A DNA stretch of 64,000 bases, from assembly GCF_947495275.1 (NCBI RefSeq), contig NZ_CANLYL010000005.1, forward strand, positions 1-64,000, given 5' to 3'. The position numbers and the translations under genes were made by a program. Below, one piece after another: positions 8,412-15,390 of this stretch. This DNA comes from an uncultured Roseobacter sp. (GTDB lineage Bacteria > Pseudomonadota > Alphaproteobacteria > Rhodobacterales > Rhodobacteraceae). Numbering within the stretch: position 1 is the first letter of the stretch; each line of letters starts with the position of its first letter. Under the pieces are notes generated by a model, which was not told the origin of the DNA, did no database searches, and worked only from the letters and a program-made list of their open reading frames with translations.

Positions 8412-8423
8412 TGACAATTGTCA
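8412..8423. promoter_or_regulatory. 12-bp palindrome TGACAATTGTCA
   Basis: A perfect 12-bp palindrome in the AT-rich gap between the two small related genes. The same 12-mer occurs at 55368-55379 between moxR and dksA. It could be an operator, but no regulator is identified. Confidence 0.35.
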
Positions 8424-8589
8424 CATTATTGAGAAAAAGTTAATTTGCATAAATATCTATGCAAAAGACGTCTTCTGCTCGAAGTCGAATAAGTAAACAA
8501 TGGGTTTATAGCAGCGTGGCATGTGCATGCTTTCCGGTCGAAAGATCAGAAAGCGATTGTAGAACCGTCCAGGGCTTGAAGGCTGGTAA

Positions 8590-8601
8590 TTGACCGGTCA
8601 A
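8590..8601. promoter_or_regulatory. 12-bp palindrome TTGACCGGTCAA
   Basis: A perfect palindrome 33 bases before the start of the second small gene. The TTGAC/GTCAA half sites recall CRP/FNR-type boxes, but the gap of two bases is too short for that family. An operator function is only a possibility. Confidence 0.3.
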
Positions 8602-8634
8602 AGACGGACGCATTTGGGTTAAGGCGGACACGGT

Positions 8635-8910
8635 ATGACCGCTCCGACGGACGATGACTTCATCGAGGTTGTGGACCTTTCATCGGCCTTGGCCGCGCTT
8701 GACGTGTTGCCTAATGGGGAGCGTGTGCGCAAAGCCATGCAGCTTGCAGCGCAATTCCTTGAATATGCCGCCTACGAGATGGCGCTTGAGCAATCCGCAG
8801 GCGATGTGTCGGAGATCATCCATATGGCGGCACGATTGGATCAGGCGGCCCGACGCATAGACGATACCACGGTGCCCAACCGACCGGGTCGCGGGCAGCG
8901 CAAAATCTAG
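8635..8910 (+). CDS. Hypothetical protein, second of two related small proteins
   Basis: A 91-residue protein of unknown function. Its helical core MQLAAQFLEYAAYEMALEQ and VSEIIHMAARLDQAARRI corresponds position by position to that of the protein encoded at 8050-8349, while the acidic N-termini and the basic tail RPGRGQRK differ. It ends 69 bases before the pirin gene on the same strand. No export signal or membrane segment is seen, so it is probably cytoplasmic. Confidence 0.68.
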   Translation: MTAPTDDDFIEVVDLSSALAALDVLPNGERVRKAMQLAAQFLEYAAYEMALEQSAGDVSEIIHMAARLDQAARRIDDTTVPNRPGRGQRKI

Positions 8911-8979
8911 TCTTTGCCGATTTGACCGGTGTCCGGGTTGCGCTACGCTCTCTGTGGACAACAGTGGAGGTGCCGCAAG

Positions 8980-9918
8980 ATGAGTTGGAACCCGTCCCTT
9001 GATCCCGATTGCCCGGTGGGCGACGCGGTGGACGCAATTGAAACCGTGATTGTGCCCCGCGCTCGCGATCTGGGTGGTTTTGAAGTGCGCCGTGCTTTGC
9101 CTGCGCCCAAGCGGCAGATGGTGGGCCCGTTTATATTCTTTGACCAGATGGGTCCTGCGGAATTTCTTACCGGCAAGGGCATCGATGTCCGCCCGCATCC
9201 GCATATTGGTCTGGCGACGGTAACCTATCTGTACAAGGGCAAGATCCATCATCGCGACAGCCTCGGAACGGACCAATGGATTGAACCGGGGGCGGTAAAC
9301 TGGATGGTTGCCGGGCATGGCATCACCCATTCAGAGCGAACGGATGGAGAGATCCGTAAAAAACCACATAATCTGTTTGGATTGCAGACATGGGTTGCCC
9401 TGCCGGAAGAGGCAGAGGACGATACGGCGGCCTTTGAGCACGCGCCCAAGGACACGCTGCCGATGTTGGAGGGAGAGGGTAAGCAGCTGCGCCTGATCCT
9501 CGGTACGGCCTACGGTGAGACGGCGCCCGTAAAGACGTACTCCGAAACCTTCTATGCCGACGCTCTTTTGGAGGCACATGCACGGTTGCCCTTGCCCGAT
9601 GACCATGAGGATCGCGGCGTCTATCTGATCTCGGGGTCGATTACTGTCGCGGGCGATGTTTTCGATGCGGGGCAAATGCTGGTCTTCCGACCCGGTGATC
9701 AGATATCGGTGCAGGCGGGCGAGGAAGGTGCGCGTCTGATGCTGCTGGGCGGCGCGACGCTGAATAGCCCCAGACATATCTGGTGGAACTTTGTTGCGTC
9801 GTCCAAGGATCGCATTGACGCCGCCAAGGAGGCGTGGCGGGCCGGTGATTGGGCGCATGGACGGTTCCAGCTACCTCCCGGTGATGATGCGGAATACATT
9901 CCCCTGCCAGACCGTTGA
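8980..9918 (+). CDS. Pirin family protein
   Basis: A bicupin of 312 residues. The N-terminal cupin carries the pirin pattern: RRALPAPKRQMVGPFIFFDQMGP, then HPHIGLATVTYLYKG with metal-binding histidines, and HSERTDG. The C-terminal cupin includes GVYLISGSITVAGD and LVFRPGDQISVQAG. Bacterial pirins bind iron, and some have quercetinase activity; the physiological role here is open. I start at ATG 8980 because TGGAGG precedes it by ten bases and family members begin near this point. The SGNH hydrolase gene overlaps its stop codon. Confidence 0.88.
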   Translation: MSWNPSLDPDCPVGDAVDAIETVIVPRARDLGGFEVRRALPAPKRQMVGPFIFFDQMGPAEFLTGKGIDVRPHPHIGLATVTYLYKGKIHHRDSLGTDQWIEPGAVNWMVAGHGITHSERTDGEIRKKPHNLFGLQTWVALPEEAEDDTAAFEHAPKDTLPMLEGEGKQLRLILGTAYGETAPVKTYSETFYADALLEAHARLPLPDDHEDRGVYLISGSITVAGDVFDAGQMLVFRPGDQISVQAGEEGARLMLLGGATLNSPRHIWWNFVASSKDRIDAAKEAWRAGDWAHGRFQLPPGDDAEYIPLPDR

Positions 9919-10652
9919 ACGCGTTTTGGGGAACCTCCAGCAGGGCGCTGGTTCCGGTGCTGATCGGGCAAGCCATTTATGTTATTTTGCGGACGCCCAG
10001 GCTTCCGGAACCACCGGGCGAACGTCAGGGGGTTGCGGGAAGGGGTCCGGCGCTGCGCGTGCTGATTGTCGGGGATTCCTCGGCCGCAGGTGTCGGCGTG
10101 GACCGGCAGGAAGACGCCCTGTCAGGGCACCTCGTCGGAAGCTTGGCTCGGAACTACACTGTGACATGGCGACTGATTGCGCAAACCGGTCTGACGACGC
10201 GTAAATTGACGAAAATTCTGGAAACTGCACCCGCAGATGCATTTGATATTGCGGTGACGGCATTGGGCGTCAACGATGTGACCCGATTGCGCCCTGCCGA
10301 GAAATGGGTCGATGAAACCACGGCGTTGCATGCGATTCTTACCAAGCGATTTTCCGTGCGCCGGATCTATGCCACGTCGGTGCCGCCTCTGGGATCCTTC
10401 CCGGCGTTACCCGGCTCTCTGGCCCGCTTTCTGGGACACAAAGCTGAGGTTTTGGCGCGCGCGCTGGAGCAGACAACGCGCACTGGAAGTACGGTTCAGA
10501 TCGTTCAACCGGATTGGGGGCTCGACCCCGAAACGATGGCGTCTGATGGATTCCATCCCGGTGCGGCGCTATATGCGCGCTGGGGTGCAGAATTGGCGGG
10601 TCATATTCGCGCAGATTTGACCGATCAGACAGATAAGGACGGCACCCTCTAG
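9915..10652 (+). CDS. SGNH/GDSL-type esterase or lipase
   Basis: About 245 residues. Block I reads VLIVGDSSAAGVG (near residue 50, nucleophile serine), block III VTALGVNDVTRL (near 115), and block V DGFHPG (near 213, Asp and His of the triad). A short hydrophobic stretch near the N-terminus (VPVLIGQAIYVIL) could be a signal anchor or peptide. The frame begins at a TTG overlapping the pirin stop; a later start is possible. The ester substrate cannot be told from sequence. Confidence 0.8.
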   Translation: MNAFWGTSSRALVPVLIGQAIYVILRTPRLPEPPGERQGVAGRGPALRVLIVGDSSAAGVGVDRQEDALSGHLVGSLARNYTVTWRLIAQTGLTTRKLTKILETAPADAFDIAVTALGVNDVTRLRPAEKWVDETTALHAILTKRFSVRRIYATSVPPLGSFPALPGSLARFLGHKAEVLARALEQTTRTGSTVQIVQPDWGLDPETMASDGFHPGAALYARWGAELAGHIRADLTDQTDKDGTL

Positions 10653-10714
10653 CGAGAATTTGCGCGTGAAGGTGATGTGACGTCAAAAAAATCCCTGACA
10701 AATGCGCAACCCGC

Positions 10715-10743
10715 TTGACGTGCTCCGAGCCGCGCCATAAGAC
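10715..10743 (+). promoter_or_regulatory. Candidate promoter of the first tRNA-Asp gene
   Basis: TTGACG (10715-10720) and TAAGAC (10738-10743) are separated by 17 bases and lie 36 bases before the mature tRNA. The -35 is strong and the -10 moderate for a housekeeping promoter. Confidence 0.5.
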
Positions 10744-10778
10744 GTCCCAACGCGCAACATGGTTTGCACGTGCAGTGG

Positions 10779-10855
10779 GCGGTTGTAGCTCAGATGGTTA
10801 GAGTACCGGCCTGTCACGCCGGGGGTCGCGGGTTCGAGCCCCGTCAACCGCGCCA
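10779..10855 (+). tRNA. tRNA-Asp (GTC), copy 1
   Basis: A 77-base tRNA with acceptor GCGGTTG/CAACCGC, D-loop GCTCAGATGGTTAGAG, anticodon loop CTGTCAC giving anticodon GTC, T-arm GGGTTCGAGCCCC, discriminator G and encoded CCA. It is identical to the copy at 11368-11444. Confidence 0.97.
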
Positions 10856-10865
10856 CCGCTGCTTG

Positions 10866-10890
10866 AAAAGGGACCTTCCGGTCCCTTTTT
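10866..10890 (+). terminator. Rho-independent terminator after tRNA-Asp copy 1
   Basis: Stem AAAGGGACC / GGTCCCTTT with a TTCC loop, ending in a run of T, ten bases after the tRNA CCA end. Confidence 0.85.
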
Positions 10891-10907
10891 GCTTTTTCGG
10901 GGTTCTC

Positions 10908-11198
10908 TCAGTTGCGCCAGTTGGCCAGCAGGTCATACCCTTTTGCCGTTGGTGGAGCCACAAGGTGGTCTTGGAAGTTGGCCCAGAGTGCCGCAACAGC
11001 GCTGGCGTTGCTGTCTTAAATCTCCTGATTTTCAACGATGGCGATCACACATCCGCTGCCATCTTCATTGATTGTGTTGATGAACTGCTGCAATCTTGGT
11101 AGCGCCATAACCTGCTCTTTGAGATCGTTCAGTATTCCGGTCATTGCGGAAACTGATTCAGGTTTCATCTGGTAATGCGTCACACGTACAAATATCTT
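10908..11198 (-). pseudogene. Degraded antibiotic-biosynthesis-monooxygenase-like (dimeric alpha/beta barrel) gene
   Basis: Read on the minus strand, one frame gives a compact protein of about 95 residues interrupted by a single in-frame TAA at 11016-11018. It starts IFVRVTHYQMKPES, continues LPRLQQFINTINEDGSG and CVIAIVEN, and after the stop ends ALWANFQDHL and YDLLANWRN. The beta-alpha-beta-beta-alpha-beta layout fits the ABM-type dimeric barrel. The expected start position reads AAG after AAGGGGAAAG, so the start codon also appears lost. Two independent lesions point to a dead gene, though sequencing error is possible for one. It lies between the two tRNA-Asp genes. The family name comes from memory of similar roseobacter proteins. 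Confidence 0.6.
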
Positions 11199-11367
11199 CT
11201 TTCCCCTTCAGGACGTGGCGTCGTAATTGCGCCTTTGAAAGGTTAACACGATTTAACGGGTGAAGTGGTGAACTATGATCCGCCGGGTTTCGGAGAGAAT
11301 ATGAACGCAATCTGGCCGCCAGCCTATTGACGCCTGAAACCTCTTGGCCTATTCCGCCGGTCATCGC

Positions 11368-11444
11368 GCGGTTGTAGCTCAGATGGTTAGAGTACCGGCC
11401 TGTCACGCCGGGGGTCGCGGGTTCGAGCCCCGTCAACCGCGCCA
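11368..11444 (+). tRNA. tRNA-Asp (GTC), copy 2
   Basis: A second 77-base tRNA-Asp with encoded CCA, identical in sequence to the copy 589 bases upstream. Its flanks differ from those of copy 1, so only the tRNA itself is repeated. No clear U-rich terminator follows. Confidence 0.97.
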
Positions 11445-11481
11445 CTTCCTTCAGCTTGAACGGCTGGACAGTTTTGATCCA

Positions 11482-12363
11482 TCAGTGGTTTGAAGCAGAT
11501 ACGCGTCTGAGGAAACCGGAGAGAACCTGAAAACTCGGTTCCGGTGATTGGTCGATGAAGAAATGCCCGCCCGGAACAGCCGCCTGCGCCATATTGTCGA
11601 GGCGATCCCGCCAGGTTTGTGGCACATCGAAAGCCCGTGCCATCGCGCCTTCAGCACCATAGAGGACCAACGAAGGGCAGGTGACCCTGCGGTGGAGATC
11701 AGCCGCATCGAGGTCGAAATCTATGTGCAGGGCAGCGCGGTAATCGGCACACATCCCGCGGATCGCATCGGGATCGCGCCAGGCATTTCTGTAAGCTTCC
11801 AAGGCGTCGGGCGCAAAATCGGATAGTTTGGCCGCCCCCCAGCCCAACAGACAGCTCTCAAAATAGGTGTCCGGGTCTTTTGCGATCATGTTTTCAGGAA
11901 ACGGCGCGGGTTGGGCCAGAAAAAACCAATGGTAATAGGCGGTTGCGACCTGTCTTGTGAGTTGATCAAGAAGCAGGTGGGTCGGGACGATATCCATGAC
12001 AGTCAGGCTGAGGGTCCGCTCCGGCGCGTCAAGCGCCAGCCGATGGGCCACACGGCCCCCCCGGTCATGCCCGGCAATATGGAAGGCAGAATGCCCCAGA
12101 TGATCCATCAGGGCCAGCTGATCCTGCGCCATGTGCCGAAAGGAATAGTTGTCTGTGCCTTCCGGTTTCGAGCTGGCTCCGTATCCACGCAGGTCAGGGG
12201 CAATCACCGTGAAATTCTCGCTCAGGCGCGGTGCGATCTGCTGCCACATCGCATGGGTCTGGGGGAAACCATGCAACAACAAGAGCGCAGGCCCCGATCC
12301 ACATCTGGCGAAATGGATATGTTGCCCATTGACCTCAGCGGTGTTCTTTTCAAAGCCTTGCAT
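11482..12363 (-). CDS. Alpha/beta hydrolase, probable haloacetate (fluoroacetate) dehalogenase
   Basis: A 293-residue alpha/beta hydrolase whose active-site layout matches fluoroacetate dehalogenases. Nucleophile Asp100 sits in GHDRGGR with Arg101 and Arg104 (carboxylate binding), Asp124 in VMDIVP, His145-Trp146 in YYHWFF (halide pocket), Tyr208 in CADYRAA and His267 in GGHFFID. In the well-studied Rhodopseudomonas enzyme the corresponding residues are offset by about ten. The oxyanion segment HGFPQ is at 31-35. The product would be glycolate from haloacetate, or the enzyme may be an epoxide hydrolase-like relative. It follows the M20 dipeptidase gene by 58 bases on the same strand. Confidence 0.78.
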   Translation of the reverse strand: MQGFEKNTAEVNGQHIHFARCGSGPALLLLHGFPQTHAMWQQIAPRLSENFTVIAPDLRGYGASSKPEGTDNYSFRHMAQDQLALMDHLGHSAFHIAGHDRGGRVAHRLALDAPERTLSLTVMDIVPTHLLLDQLTRQVATAYYHWFFLAQPAPFPENMIAKDPDTYFESCLLGWGAAKLSDFAPDALEAYRNAWRDPDAIRGMCADYRAALHIDFDLDAADLHRRVTCPSLVLYGAEGAMARAFDVPQTWRDRLDNMAQAAVPGGHFFIDQSPEPSFQVLSGFLRRVSASNH

Positions 12364-12421
12364 ATCAGGGACCCTCCGCTGCCGGTCTCACTCAGGGTTT
12401 CGAGCCGACATAAGCCAGCCC

Positions 12422-13792
12422 TCAGGTGAGTGCTTCCAGAATGCGGGCCCAGCTGCGGATGCCTTTGTGAAAGCTTTCCACATCGTATTTTTCGTTCGGA
12501 GAGTGAATGGCGTCATCATCTTTGCCAAACCCGACGAGCATAGGCGTCGTTCCCAGAATATTCTGGAAAAATCCGGCGATGGGGATCGACCCGCCACAGC
12601 CCACATAGGCGGCAGGCACCTGCCATTCATCGCTGAGCGCTTTGCGGGCTGCGTCAAATGCAGGGTTTTCCGTCTCGGTCATGGAAGCCTTGCTGGCACC
12701 GTGACCGCCAAAACTGACCTCGCAGTCTTCCGGCAACATATCCCGTATCATTTTGCGGAAGTTTTCGCGGATGACGAGCGGATCCTGATCACCGACAAGC
12801 CTGAAACTGACCTTGGCCTGCGCTTTTGAAGGCAAAACGGTCTTGAAGCCATCGCCGGTATACCCGCCCCAGATACCATTGATCTCGCAGGTTGGGCGCG
12901 ACCAGATCATTTCAAGCGGTGTGCGGTCCTGCTCTCCAGCGGGCCGCGACAGGCCGACATCCCCCAGAAACGTGTTGTGGTCGAAGGCCAGCCCCTGCCA
13001 TTGCGCCTCCAGTTCATCGGAAAGCTCCGGCACGCCGTCATAAAACGCCGGGATGGTGATCCGTCCCTCATCGTCATGCAGCGATGCCAGGATGCGCGAC
13101 ATGACCCGAATGGGATTGATGGCGACACCCCCATACATGCCGGAATGCAAATCCATGTCCGGGCCGGTGATGGTGATTTCCTCGCCCAGCAATCCCCGCA
13201 ACATGGTGACAATGGCCGGGGTTTTGCTTTCAAAGAGCCCGGTGTCACAGATCAGGGCGATGTCAGATTTCAACTCCTCGGCGTTTTCTTCCATAAATGG
13301 CACAAGCGAAGGCGAGCCACTTTCCTCTTCGCCTTCGAGGAAAAACGTCAATTTGCAGGGCAGGCTGCCATGCACGGCTTTCCAGGCGCGGCAGGCTTCG
13401 ATGAACGTCATCAATTGGCCTTTGTCGTCCGATGATCCGCGCCCACGGATGACCTGACCTTTGGCCGTTTGTTCGATCTGCGGATCAAAAGGATCACGGT
13501 CCCACAATTCCAGCGGGTCCACTGGCTGCACATCGTAATGCCCGTAGAAAAGAAGATGCGGCCCGTCGCCGTCCAGATGACCGACGACCATCGGGTGCCC
13601 CGGGGTGGTGCGCTTCTGCGTTTTGACGCCAAGACCGTTGAGATCGGCGACCAGCCAATCCGCCGCCCTGTCGCAATCCTGCTTGAAGGCCGGATCGGTT
13701 GAGATCGATGGAATGCGCAGCAAATCCAAAAGGCGATCCATGGCTTCGGGCAGATCGGAATCAATGCGGGACAGAACGGCATCTAGCGACAT
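12422..13792 (-). CDS. M20 family dipeptidase / metallopeptidase
   Basis: A cytoplasmic zinc di- or aminopeptidase-like hydrolase of 456 residues. Metal and catalytic motifs in order are GHYDVQP (His, Asp), GRGSSDDKGQ, EGEEESGSP (Glu pair), CDTGLF, and near the end GCGGSIPI. The lid domain with DLHSGMYGG lies between. I choose the start MSLDAVLSRIDS because AAGGAG precedes it by seven bases; a longer frame upstream would run through the FNR-like box before hemA. The substrate is unknown; beta-Ala or Xaa dipeptides are typical for this subfamily. Confidence 0.88.
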   Translation of the reverse strand: MSLDAVLSRIDSDLPEAMDRLLDLLRIPSISTDPAFKQDCDRAADWLVADLNGLGVKTQKRTTPGHPMVVGHLDGDGPHLLFYGHYDVQPVDPLELWDRDPFDPQIEQTAKGQVIRGRGSSDDKGQLMTFIEACRAWKAVHGSLPCKLTFFLEGEEESGSPSLVPFMEENAEELKSDIALICDTGLFESKTPAIVTMLRGLLGEEITITGPDMDLHSGMYGGVAINPIRVMSRILASLHDDEGRITIPAFYDGVPELSDELEAQWQGLAFDHNTFLGDVGLSRPAGEQDRTPLEMIWSRPTCEINGIWGGYTGDGFKTVLPSKAQAKVSFRLVGDQDPLVIRENFRKMIRDMLPEDCEVSFGGHGASKASMTETENPAFDAARKALSDEWQVPAAYVGCGGSIPIAGFFQNILGTTPMLVGFGKDDDAIHSPNEKYDVESFHKGIRSWARILEALT

Positions 13793-13903
13793 CAGGGGGC
13801 TCCTTCTTGTTGCGCCAGACCGTAGCAGCGGTTGCGACGGTGTCCAGAGGTGGAACGGGCGCGCAGGGAGTGTTGCTGCCGAGAAAAGTTGCGGATGCCT
13901 GAC

Positions 13904-13917
13904 TTGATTCATGTCAA
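13904..13917. promoter_or_regulatory. FNR/FnrL-like box upstream of hemA
   Basis: TTGATTCATGTCAA matches the FNR/FnrL consensus TTGAT-N4-ATCAA at nine of ten positions. It lies 117 bases before the hemA start and 112 bases before the divergent dipeptidase start. In Rhodobacter sphaeroides FnrL is known to activate hemA under low oxygen. A CATATT -10-like hexamer at 13944-13949 would place the box about 45 bases upstream of transcription, close to a class II position. Confidence 0.65.
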
Positions 13918-14033
13918 GGCTGCGACATGGTGCGCAGGCTAAGCATATTGAACATAAACGATTGGGCATATATTCAATTTGTTAGAAAGATTCCAAAGGT
14001 GCTCTGTACCGGGAACGAATGAGGAGACACCGG

Positions 14034-15257
14034 GTGACTTACAACGACCAGCTTGATCAGGCGATTGCGCGCCTGCACGAAGAAGGCCGCTATCGAACCT
14101 TCATCGACATTGAGCGCCACAACGGTCAGTTTCCTCACGCCACACGGACGCGCGCGGATGGCACGACACAGGATATTACAGTGTGGTGTGGCAATGATTA
14201 CTTGGGTATGGGCCAGCATCCAGTGGTTTTGGAGGCCATGCATGAAGCCATAGACGCCACAGGCGCGGGCTCTGGTGGTACGCGAAATATTTCCGGAACA
14301 ACGGTCTATCACAAGCGACTGGAAGCGGAGCTGGCGGATTTACATGGCAAGGAATCGGCACTGCTCTTTACCTCCGCTTATATCGCCAATGATGCGACGC
14401 TTTCGACACTGCCAAAGCTTTTCCCGGGGCTGATCATTTATTCTGACGCGCTGAATCATGCGTCAATGATCGAGGGTGTGCGTCGAAATGGCGGTGCGAA
14501 ACGCATTTTTCGCCATAACGATCTCGCACATTTGCGTGAGCTTTTGGAGGCAGATGACCCGGCTGCGCCCAAGCTGATTGCCTTTGAATCGATCTATTCG
14601 ATGGATGGTGATTTTGGTCCGATCGAAGCGATTTGTGATCTGGCGGATGAGTTCGGCGCGCTGACCTATATCGACGAGGTGCACGCCGTTGGCATGTATG
14701 GTCCACGCGGTGCCGGTGTGGCCGAGCAGCAGCGCCTGATGCACCGTCTGGATATTATCAATGGCACCCTCGCCAAAGCCTTTGGCGTCATGGGCGGATA
14801 TATCGCCGCATCAGACAAAATGTGCGACGCCATAAGGTCTTATGCGCCGGGTTTCATCTTCACCACTTCCCTGCCACCTGCAGTCGCCGCCGGGGCCGCC
14901 GCATCTGTGGCTTTTCTAAAGCGTGCTCCTGAACTGCGCGAAGCCCACCAGACCCAGGCCAGGATTTTGAAACTGCGACTCAAAGGTCTTGGATTGCCGA
15001 TCATCGACCATGGCAGCCACATTGTTCCTGTAATGGTCGGCAACCCGGTACATACCAAGCTCCTTAGCGATATGCTGCTGGATGAGCATGGAATTTATGT
15101 ACAGCCCATCAATTTTCCGACCGTGCCACGCGGCACCGAGCGCTTGCGCTTCACGCCTTCGCCTGTACACGGCCCGGATGAAATGAATGCCCTTGTGCAC
15201 GCAATGGACGGATTATGGTCACATTGTGCGCTAAATCGTGCCGAAGATGTAGGTTAG
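14034..15257 (+). CDS. hemA: 5-aminolevulinate synthase
   Basis: Condenses glycine and succinyl-CoA to 5-aminolevulinate, the first step of haem synthesis by the C4 route. The 407 residues follow the Rhodobacter enzymes closely: [44 protein letters not shown], the PLP aspartate in [12 protein letters not shown], and the Schiff-base lysine in [14 protein letters not shown] (about residue 248). The GTG at 14034 is the likely start: it follows GAGGAG by seven bases and matches the family N-terminus. An upstream ATG overlaps the ribosome site. The FNR-like box upstream suggests oxygen control. Confidence 0.96.
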   Translation: MTYNDQLDQAIARLHEEGRYRTFIDIERHNGQFPHATRTRADGTTQDITVWCGNDYLGMGQHPVVLEAMHEAIDATGAGSGGTRNISGTTVYHKRLEAELADLHGKESALLFTSAYIANDATLSTLPKLFPGLIIYSDALNHASMIEGVRRNGGAKRIFRHNDLAHLRELLEADDPAAPKLIAFESIYSMDGDFGPIEAICDLADEFGALTYIDEVHAVGMYGPRGAGVAEQQRLMHRLDIINGTLAKAFGVMGGYIAASDKMCDAIRSYAPGFIFTTSLPPAVAAGAAASVAFLKRAPELREAHQTQARILKLRLKGLGLPIIDHGSHIVPVMVGNPVHTKLLSDMLLDEHGIYVQPINFPTVPRGTERLRFTPSPVHGPDEMNALVHAMDGLWSHCALNRAEDVG

Positions 15258-15310
15258 TATACACCTAGATGAAATTAGAGTTGTCTTGTGTTAACCTAAC
15301 ATAAACAAGA

Positions 15311-15350
15311 GGTCAGCTACGAATCGTGGGGACGATTCTAAGGCCTGACC
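15311..15350 (+). other. Two-step hairpin between hemA and rodZ
   Basis: GGTCAG (15311-15316) pairs with CTGACC (15345-15350), and inside it GAATCGT pairs with ACGATTC around a GGGG loop. There is no U-run, so it may be a processing structure, a weak terminator for hemA, or a 5' UTR element of rodZ. Confidence 0.45.
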
Positions 15351-15390
15351 ACGACGCTAGGCAGGCACGGGAAGACGGGGCAGAGGCATT

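Noticed and set aside
10764-11102. Plus-strand frame AQMVRVPACHAGGRGFEPRQPRH over tRNA-Asp copy 1
   Set aside because: Another classic tRNA-derived false frame; the downstream part is antisense to the ABM-like pseudogene.
11158-11445. Minus-strand frame with TGLEPATPGVTGRYSNHLSYNRA across tRNA-Asp copy 2
   Set aside because: This is the well-known false protein produced by antisense translation of a tRNA gene; it has no ribosome site.
13912-13927. TGTC-N8-GACA as a PpsR/CrtJ site before hemA
   Set aside because: PpsR sites are TGT-N12-ACA; here the spacing is ten, and no photosynthesis genes are in the window.
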